Below are positions 57,762 through 64,000 of a stretch of 64,000 nt of DNA, piece by piece. The stretch lies in NCBI RefSeq assembly GCF_016806065.1, contig NZ_CP032405.1:372001-436000 (forward strand), read 5' to 3'. The position numbers and the translations under genes are program-made. Position 1 is the stretch's first letter, and each line of letters starts with the position of its first letter. Source of the stretch: Rhizobium rosettiformans. Lineage in GTDB: Bacteria > Pseudomonadota > Alphaproteobacteria > Rhizobiales > Rhizobiaceae. Under the pieces are notes generated by a model. That model made no database searches. It saw nothing but the letters and a program-made list of their open reading frames with translations, and was not told where the DNA came from.

Positions 57762-60305
57762 TCAGGCAGCGCGATGATGCGCGTGCATGGCCTGCTGACG
57801 GCGGCCTTCAGGCGCGAGCTTGAACTGGTTGATAAGCTGCATCAGCGCATCCGCCTCGTCGGCCAGCTGACGGGTCGCGGCATTGGTTTCCTCGACCATC
57901 GCCGCATTGCGCTGGGTCATCTGGTCCATCTCGTTGACGGAGGAGTTGACCTCTGCCAGCGCATTCGACTGATCGCGGCTGGCCATGGCGATGACCGAGA
58001 CGCGGTCCGCAACCGTGATGATGTTGGCTGAGATCTCGGCGAGCACAGACCCCGTCTGCTGCACCAGTTTGGCGCCGGAGGAGACCTCCGTGCTCGACTT
58101 GTGGATGAGGTCTTTGATCTGCTGGGCAGCCCCCGCCGATCGCTGTGCGAGCTCGCGCACTTCCTGCGCAACGACCGCAAAGCCCTTGCCCGCTTCGCCC
58201 GCACGCGCCGCCTCGATTCCGGCATTGAGCGCCAGCAGGTTGGTCTGGAAGGCGATTTCGTCGATCACGTCGATGATCTGGACGATCTGGCCAGACGCGT
58301 CTTCGATGCGACCCATGGCATCGATGGCGTTTCCGACAACCGTCGACGAGGTATCGGCACGGCCCTTGGTATCGGCGACGATGTTGTTTACTTCCTCGGC
58401 CCGCTCCGCGGACGACTTGACGGTAACCGTGATCTCGTCGACGGCAGCTGCCGTTTCCTCGAGCGAGGCGGCCTGCTGTTCAGTGCGCTTGGCCAACTGA
58501 TCGGCCGCACTGCTCATTTCGGCGGCGTTGCGCTGGATCATGTAGGTGTTCGAGCGGATCTGCGTCATCGTATCCTGCAGATGCTCGAGCGACTGGTTGA
58601 AGTCGTTGCGCAACTGCTCGAGACGGCCGTGGAACGGCGTGTCGATGGTCTCGGAGATATCCCCCTTGGCGAGACGGCCGAGACCGCTGGCCAGCGCATT
58701 GACGGCGAAGTCGATCTGGCGATCGATTTCCTGTTTTTCGAGATCGTTGCGGCGACGCTCGTCCTCCGCCTGAGCGCGTTCGGCTTCGCTGCGGCTTTCG
58801 ATTTCGATCTTCGAAAGTGCGTTCTGCTTGAAAACGCCGAGCGCACGGGCCATCTCGCCGATCTCGTCAACACGGGCTTCGCCGTTGATTTTCGTATCGA
58901 GAACACCTTCGGCCAGGCGACGCATGGCGCCAGTGATCTGGCCGATCGGCCCCTTGAAGGTCATGACAAGCCCGATGCCGGCGAAGATGGAAATCAGGAT
59001 GCCGAGCGCCGTTGCACTGATGGAAATCGAGTTGGCTTCCTGACGTTCCTGCCCGGCCGAAACCTTCTGCATCTCCGCAAAGGTCGTCAGCTGCCTCCAG
59101 ATGACGTTAAGGTCGGCAGCCGCCTCTTCGAAGCTCGCCTTGCGTTCCTGGCTGACCTTCACGAGTTCGGCGCTGGCACCGATCATCGTATCGACAGCCG
59201 GGCCGAGATCCTTCTTGACCTGCATCAGGATCGGCTGATCGGCGGCCGTCTTGTCGAGTTCAGCAAGGAACTTCTTCACAGCGTTGAACTGCTGCTCAAG
59301 CAGCATCCGGTTCTGTTCGGTCGGCTCCAGCAGGAAACGGGCCATCATGATCTGCACGGCGTAGCCGGCGGCCATGACCTGTCGACCGTCTTCGATGACA
59401 GCCTGGGCCTTGGCAAGCGGTGCATCGAGTTCGCCGAACTTGATCGTCGCTTCCTTCATCTTTTGCTGTGCTGCAAGGCCGAGATAGGCATTGAGCTGCG
59501 TAAAATTGCGCAGCTGACCGGTCATGCTCTTGATCGCATCCTCGGACATGTCGTTGCTTGCGAGCGCTGCCTTCAGTTCGCCGCCGATCTTCTCAAGCGT
59601 CTTGGCGGCCGACAGGTTCGCCTTCGGCAGCACTTCCGCCAGCACCTGCTGGCGGGCAAGGATTTCGTCGATGCGCTCCCCAATGACGGCGAATTTCTCC
59701 TCCGGCGTCTTGGCCTTGGTGAAAGCGGAATTGGTTTCGGTGAGGAAAGTGCCGGTGCTGCGAATGCTCTCGGCGTCGCGCAGCATCGTCTTGGCCTCAG
59801 CGTCATCCGCCTGCACGGCGCGCTCCATGGTCGCCATGGCGGCCGTCACGCGTCCCTGTGCAACGACCACCTGCTTGCCCCCCCGCTGCAGGGTCTCGAC
59901 AAGGGCGGTCTCCGAAGCATGCAGCGTCCAGAGATCGTCGATATGGACAAAGACCTGATCGATCAACTTGCCGGCTTCTTCGAGTTCAACACGACCGTCC
60001 GCATCGGGACCAAGCTGAGCCAGCGTGCTGTCCAGATCGCGTCGCTGCTGCTCAAGGCGACCGGTCAGATCAGCCTTGGCCTCTTCTGTCGTATTGGCAA
60101 GAAAGCTGCTCATCGAGGCGGAGACGTCGCGGAAACCGCTCAAGGACTGCAGCACGCTGTTCGAGATTTCGATGCGGCCCTGCAGCAATCCCGACGCGTA
60201 GAGTCCGGTAAAGCCGACAGCGGAAATGCTGATGACGAAAGGCAGAATGAAAATCAGCACCTTCGTCTGAATGTTAAAGCGCGACAATATACGGTCAATG
60301 AACAC
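57762..60305 (-). CDS. Methyl-accepting chemotaxis protein with a long periplasmic helical sensor
   Basis: About 847 residues. TM1 ([23 protein letters not shown]) is followed by ~370 residues of mostly helical periplasmic sensor, perhaps of HBM type, then TM2 ([16 protein letters not shown]), HAMP, and the signalling tip [31 protein letters not shown] (conserved core, shown in part: [16 protein letters not shown]). No CheR-binding pentapeptide at the C-terminus. A GTG start at 60305 is preferred for the GGGGAG nine bases upstream; ATGs at 60326 and 60362 are alternatives. Confidence 0.9.
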   Translation of the reverse strand: MFIDRILSRFNIQTKVLIFILPFVISISAVGFTGLYASGLLQGRIEISNSVLQSLSGFRDVSASMSSFLANTTEEAKADLTGRLEQQRRDLDSTLAQLGPDADGRVELEEAGKLIDQVFVHIDDLWTLHASETALVETLQRGGKQVVVAQGRVTAAMATMERAVQADDAEAKTMLRDAESIRSTGTFLTETNSAFTKAKTPEEKFAVIGERIDEILARQQVLAEVLPKANLSAAKTLEKIGGELKAALASNDMSEDAIKSMTGQLRNFTQLNAYLGLAAQQKMKEATIKFGELDAPLAKAQAVIEDGRQVMAAGYAVQIMMARFLLEPTEQNRMLLEQQFNAVKKFLAELDKTAADQPILMQVKKDLGPAVDTMIGASAELVKVSQERKASFEEAAADLNVIWRQLTTFAEMQKVSAGQERQEANSISISATALGILISIFAGIGLVMTFKGPIGQITGAMRRLAEGVLDTKINGEARVDEIGEMARALGVFKQNALSKIEIESRSEAERAQAEDERRRNDLEKQEIDRQIDFAVNALASGLGRLAKGDISETIDTPFHGRLEQLRNDFNQSLEHLQDTMTQIRSNTYMIQRNAAEMSSAADQLAKRTEQQAASLEETAAAVDEITVTVKSSAERAEEVNNIVADTKGRADTSSTVVGNAIDAMGRIEDASGQIVQIIDVIDEIAFQTNLLALNAGIEAARAGEAGKGFAVVAQEVRELAQRSAGAAQQIKDLIHKSSTEVSSGAKLVQQTGSVLAEISANIITVADRVSVIAMASRDQSNALAEVNSSVNEMDQMTQRNAAMVEETNAATRQLADEADALMQLINQFKLAPEGRRQQAMHAHHRAA

Positions 60306-60572
60306 GGTCTTGGTCTCCCCCGACATCGCCGACGAGCAAAGTTTGCTGTCGTCGAAGTCCATGTCTGAATCGAACGGAGCATGGGCAAGGAAGACTAATA
60401 TGAGTTTAATAAGATCGCTCAGATTGGGGCATGGGCAGTGCTGGATCAGCGATCCGAATGACCAGCCGAACCACAACCCAAAATAGAGATTAAGCACAGA
60501 ACCAGGGCACGCGAGATGGACGATCCCGCATGCCCCAACTTAAGCCTATCTCCCCACCATAAGAAGAGGATG

Positions 60573-61415
60573 TCAGCGCATCTCCTCGATGGCGACCGCA
60601 TCGACATCGGTGTAATCGACATTGTCGCCGGCCATGGCCCAGATGAACGAATAATTCGCCGTGCCGGCCCCGGAATGGATCGACCAGCCGGGGGACAGGA
60701 CGGCTTCCTCGTTCTTCATGATGATGTGGCGCGTCTCGTCCGGTTCGCCGAACAGATGGAAGACACGAGTCTTCTCCGCCATGTCGAAATACAGATAGGC
60801 CTCCATGCGTCGGTCATGGATGTGGCAGGGCATGGTGTTCCACACCGAGCCCTTGGCAAGGCTCGTCATGCCGACCACCAACTGGCAGGTCTTCACACCT
60901 TCGGGGTGAACGAACTGGAAGATCGAGCGCTCGTTGCTGGTTTCCTGCGCGCCGAGATCGAGCCGCTTGGCGTCACCGATGCCGATGTGCCGAGCCGGGT
61001 ACTGCGTGTGTGCCGGAGCACTGAGTAGGTAGAATTTCGCAGGCTCGTCCGCCGACACCGAGGCGAAACAGACCGACGATCCCATGCCGGCATAGACCAT
61101 GTCACGGGTGCCGGCTTCGAACCGCTCTCCATCGACCGTCACCACGCCTGCCCCGCCGATATTGACCGCAATCATCTCACGACGTGCGAGCAGTTCAGGC
61201 GTACCCGCCGGCTTGATGGTTTCGAGCGGCAGTTCCGAGGCGAGCGGCACGGCACCGCCGACGATCATGCGATCGTAATTCGTGTAGTGCAGCTGGATGC
61301 GGCCCGGCACGAAGAGCGGCGGCAGCAGAAAATTCGAGCGCAGTTCATCCGTGCCAAACCCGGCAGCGGTCAACGGATCGATGGCGAAGCGATTGGTGAA
61401 ATCGGTGTGCGACAT
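60573..61415 (-). CDS. kduI: 5-dehydro-4-deoxy-D-glucuronate isomerase
   Basis: A 280-residue cupin enzyme: HTDFTNRFAIDPLTAAGFGTDELRSNF... at the start (only part quoted), MYAGMGS-like DMVYAGMGSSVCF, and metal-binding PCHIHDRRMEAYLYFDM. It isomerises the product of pectin oligosaccharide breakdown. Of two adjacent ATGs, 61415 is better placed after GGGAGG. kduD is not in the window. Confidence 0.95.
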   Translation of the reverse strand: MSHTDFTNRFAIDPLTAAGFGTDELRSNFLLPPLFVPGRIQLHYTNYDRMIVGGAVPLASELPLETIKPAGTPELLARREMIAVNIGGAGVVTVDGERFEAGTRDMVYAGMGSSVCFASVSADEPAKFYLLSAPAHTQYPARHIGIGDAKRLDLGAQETSNERSIFQFVHPEGVKTCQLVVGMTSLAKGSVWNTMPCHIHDRRMEAYLYFDMAEKTRVFHLFGEPDETRHIIMKNEEAVLSPGWSIHSGAGTANYSFIWAMAGDNVDYTDVDAVAIEEMR

Positions 61416-61424
61416 CATTCCTCC

Positions 61425-61456
61425 CATACATGTTATGTCAACTTATCATACATGTT
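61425..61456. promoter_or_regulatory. Direct repeats upstream of kduI
   Basis: Two identical CATACATGTT copies (61425-61434 and 61447-61456) start 22 bases apart, about two helix turns. They lie 10-41 bases before the kduI start and could be an operator for a GntR- or KdgR-type or AraC regulator. Confidence 0.5.
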
Positions 61457-61546
61457 GAGCAGCACTCGGCAAGTGAGAAAATTGATTACTTGAGAGCTAC
61501 CAATGCGAACTAGGAGTGCACCACGATAAAGTCATAAGACAGGTTT

Positions 61547-62461
61547 TCAACCACGCGGCAATGGATAGGCCACCTGACCATCCTCCTCTCCCCTCGGAAA
61601 AGCGCCCTCCCGGTTGCGCCGTTCGGCGTCCCGGTATCCCTGCGGACTGATCCCGATATAGCGCTTGAACATGCGGGAGAAGTAATAGGCGTCCGCATAG
61701 CCGGAGAGAGCGGCGGCCCGCTTCACCGTACAGCCGCCGGCGAGCAGCCCCATGGCGCGCTCCATGCGTTTGAATTCCTGGAACTTGTCCATGGTCCAGC
61801 CAACGCGCTTGCGGAACTCGCGCTTGAAATAGTCGGGATTGTAGGGCGCGGCCGAAAGCACCTGCGAGGTGATCGCCTCGTTCAGCGGATCCGCAGCAAT
61901 CTGGCTGGCGGCGACCATGATCGCCAGCGACAGCTGGTCGGGATTAGCCACCGTCCCGACGGATTGCTCCCGCCAGCCGATGAAGGCCTGCTCGATGAAC
62001 TCGATCAACAGGAACATGAAGACATGATGCTGCTGCAGGCTCGTCGAATACGGCGGCGCCGTCTCGCGAAAATGCTGGACCACCTTCTCCAGCATGCCCC
62101 AGCGGGCAAGCTTCACTGACAAGGCAAGATCCATTTGTGCGATCAGGTCGAGGCGACCGAAGAGATCCAGCGTGAAATGCTGCGCGATCCCGGTATACGG
62201 CTCGACCGAAACCGACCGCCCGACGAATCGCGTATCCGCCGGCAAAAGCATCGCCAAACCCGGCTCCATTTCGACCGTCTTCCCCTCGACTTCATAAATC
62301 CCGCGACCGCTCAGACAGATCACGAGGTCATGCACCCGGTTCGATTTGTCGATCGACCAGGTCTGCGCATGCTGCATGCGGATGGTCGAGCGTGTCAGGT
62401 TGAGCGCCAGCGCCTGCATCGGAATACCGCTGAGTACACTACCTTCAGTTTCGTCCATCAT
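61547..62461 (-). CDS. AraC-family transcriptional regulator
   Basis: A 304-residue protein: N-terminal cupin-like sensor (HDLVICLSGRGIYEVEGKTV; MEPGLAMLLPADTRFVG) and a C-terminal double HTH (SAAPYNPDYFKREFRKRVG; AAALSGYADAYYFSRMFKRYIGISPQGYRD, key helix residues only). It diverges from the GH4 gene across a 164-base gap. It probably controls that gene and perhaps kduI. GAGGGG precedes the start. Confidence 0.92.
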   Translation of the reverse strand: MMDETEGSVLSGIPMQALALNLTRSTIRMQHAQTWSIDKSNRVHDLVICLSGRGIYEVEGKTVEMEPGLAMLLPADTRFVGRSVSVEPYTGIAQHFTLDLFGRLDLIAQMDLALSVKLARWGMLEKVVQHFRETAPPYSTSLQQHHVFMFLLIEFIEQAFIGWREQSVGTVANPDQLSLAIMVAASQIAADPLNEAITSQVLSAAPYNPDYFKREFRKRVGWTMDKFQEFKRMERAMGLLAGGCTVKRAAALSGYADAYYFSRMFKRYIGISPQGYRDAERRNREGAFPRGEEDGQVAYPLPRG

Positions 62462-62625
62462 TTTTCCCCTCTTTGTCGATTTCCGCGCGAGACGTCTGAA
62501 GAGATAGTAGACACAGGACCGGTCGACTTGGGAAGACCGGGGAGGATATCAGGAGGAGGAGGGTAGACGGCAAGACAGGCCACGGAGGTGGGCCGGTCTT
62601 GGCTTGGTCCACCCTGAATATTGCG

Positions 62626-64000
62626 ATGCAGAAAACGGAATACACGCGCCCCGTCACCATCGCCTATGTCGGCGGCGGCTCGCTCAATTGGGCGACGAAA
62701 CTGATGGGCGACCTCGCCCAGGATGGAACGGTTCCGGCAACAGTCCGGCTTTACGACCTCGACCATGCCGCTGCCGAACGCAACGCCCGTATCGGCACCC
62801 GCTATGCCGCCCGCAGCGAGACCGGGGCGCCCGTCACCTACACGGCAGAACGCACGCTGGAGGCAGCACTTCGTGGTGCCGACATCGTCATCATCTCGAT
62901 CCTGCCGGGCTCCTTCGAGGACATGGCGAACGACATCGCGATCCCCGAGCGCTATGGTATCCGCCAGTCGGTCGGCGACACCGTCGGGCCCGGCGGCTTC
63001 ATCCGCGCCATGAGGGCAATTCCGATGATCGCCGAGATCGGCCGCGCCATCGCCAACCACTGCCCTGAGGCTTACGTCTGCAATCTGACAAACCCGATGT
63101 CCGTGCTGACAGGCACGCTCTATGCCGTTTTCCCGCAGATCCGCGCCTGGGGTTCCTGTCACGAAGTGATCAAGACCCGCAAAATCATGGCTTACCTCGC
63201 CAACCGCCAGGCAGGCGAAGTGCTCTACGGCTATCGCAATGCCAAGGTGAACGTGCTCGGCATCAACCACTTCACCTTCGTTGATCGGGCCGCTGTTGGC
63301 GGTATCGACATGATGCCGGCCTTTCTCGATTTCGCGAGAGAGCATCATGCGACCGGCTGGCGGGAATCGCCGCTAGATCCCGCGAACGAACACGATCGCT
63401 ACTTCACCGACAGCTTCCGCGTTAAGTTCGACCTCTCGCTCCGCTTCGGCATCGCCGCAGCAGCGGGCGACCGGCACCTCGTCGAGTTCCTGCCGCAGAG
63501 CTGGTACCTCGATGATCACGCCGCCTGGAAGTTCGGCCTCACCCCGGTCGAGTTCCGGATGCGGGAACGACAGGAGAAGGTCGATTATGCGGATGCCCTC
63601 GACAAGGGCGCCGAGCTGCCGCCAGCCCGCGCCTCGGACGAAGCCATCGTCGAGCAGATCAAGGCTCTGATGGGCGGGCCTGAGCATGTGAGCAATGTCA
63701 ACCTGCCGAACCGGGGGCAGCTCGCCGGCTTTGCAGAGGGCACGATCGTCGAAACCAATGCCCGCTTCAGTGCACTCGGCATCCAGCCCATCGTTGCAGG
63801 CCGTCTGCCGAAGGGTCTTGAACTGCTCGCCCGTCCCCATGCCGACCGGCAGAACGCACTCGTGGCATCAGTCCTGTCTGAAGACGTCGATGCGCTCCTG
63901 CCGCTCTTCGTCTCGGATCCGCTCTTCGCCGCCCTGCCCCAGCATAAGGCGACCCGCCTGTTCCGAGAAATGGTGACGGCTACCCAGCATCGCCTGCCTG
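62626..64000 (+). CDS. Glycoside hydrolase family 4 enzyme (alpha-galacturonidase/galactosidase-like), 3' end beyond window
   Basis: 458 residues are visible and the frame is open at the right edge. The NAD-binding loop VTIAYVGGGSLNW, the metal-binding CNLTNPMSVLT (near residue 152) and GSCHEV, and GINHFTF are GH4 signatures. GH4 uses NAD+ and Mn2+ in an oxidative-elimination mechanism. With kduI and the AraC gene next to it, an alpha-galacturonidase acting on pectin fragments is the likeliest role; alpha-galactosidase or glucosidase cannot be excluded. Confidence 0.88.
   Translation, partial: MQKTEYTRPVTIAYVGGGSLNWATKLMGDLAQDGTVPATVRLYDLDHAAAERNARIGTRYAARSETGAPVTYTAERTLEAALRGADIVIISILPGSFEDMANDIAIPERYGIRQSVGDTVGPGGFIRAMRAIPMIAEIGRAIANHCPEAYVCNLTNPMSVLTGTLYAVFPQIRAWGSCHEVIKTRKIMAYLANRQAGEVLYGYRNAKVNVLGINHFTFVDRAAVGGIDMMPAFLDFAREHHATGWRESPLDPANEHDRYFTDSFRVKFDLSLRFGIAAAAGDRHLVEFLPQSWYLDDHAAWKFGLTPVEFRMRERQEKVDYADALDKGAELPPARASDEAIVEQIKALMGGPEHVSNVNLPNRGQLAGFAEGTIVETNARFSALGIQPIVAGRLPKGLELLARPHADRQNALVASVLSEDVDALLPLFVSDPLFAALPQHKATRLFREMVTATQHRLP

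Noticed and set aside
60424..60538. Distant inverted repeat TTGGGGCATG/CATGCCCCAA between the chemoreceptor and kduI
   Set aside because: Arms are 95 bases apart, with no T tract and no known consensus; chance cannot be excluded.

Overview
The window looks like chromosomal (or chromid) DNA of a Rhizobiales alphaproteobacterium of the Rhizobium/Agrobacterium type. Pointers are the high and even GC, ATGA-coupled operons, two copies of a rhizobial palindromic intergenic repeat, EcfG-type stress promoters, an HrcA/CIRCE groESL operon, a DUF982 gene, thuAB, and an iol cluster under an RpiR-type IolR. No rRNA, tRNA, CRISPR array, transposase or prophage was seen. Two genes are cut by the window edges (the first and the last).

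0-5.5 kb: a divergent pair of stress genes (YqjD/DUF883-like and CsbD), each with its own EcfG-like promoter. Then comes an unusual Rieske oxygenase split over two genes on opposite strands: one keeps only the catalytic iron domain, the other only the [2Fe-2S] domain. With it go a degenerate acylphosphatase-like protein, a glutathione S-transferase and a 2-hydroxyacid dehydrogenase. A 3-hydroxyisobutyryl-CoA hydrolase (valine degradation) follows. 5.5-6.9 kb: a small AT-richer accessory patch with an orphan AbrB/MazE-type antitoxin and a PD-(D/E)XK-like protein.

6.9-19 kb: propionyl-CoA catabolism. The regulator pccR diverges from a long operon pccB - yghU - two tandem unknown paralogues - DUF4160 - DUF2442 - pccA. 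A palindromic repeat and an opposite-strand ParDE-type pair separate this from methylmalonyl-CoA mutase and a GMC oxidoreductase. 19-28 kb: a polyamine-type ABC transporter (SBP, ATPase, two permeases), an agmatinase-family ureohydrolase, a divergent LysR regulator, an aminotransferase, a flavoprotein and a DUF3833 protein.

28-36.4 kb: myo-inositol catabolism, with iolG divergent from iolR-iolC(J)-iolD-iolE-(88 aa membrane protein)-iolB. GGAA-N6-TTCC-type IolR sites lie in the control regions. iolA and an inositol transporter are not in the window. 36.4-40.5 kb: thuB-thuA divergent from a LacI regulator coupled to a PfkB-type kinase. 40.6-44 kb: a DUF982 protein, treY without treZ, and a Usg-family protein. 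44-46.3 kb: groES-groEL with a degenerate CIRCE and a heat-shock-type promoter.

46.3-51 kb: a stand-alone EAL protein, a small unknown, and a translationally coupled response regulator - histidine kinase - periplasmic binding protein operon. 51-60.3 kb (minus strand): a chemoreceptor, a DctB/DctD-type sigma-54 two-component pair and a TAXI-type TRAP transporter, likely one ligand-sensing and uptake locus. 60.5-64 kb: kduI, an AraC regulator and a truncated GH4 glycosidase, suggesting pectin/uronate use.
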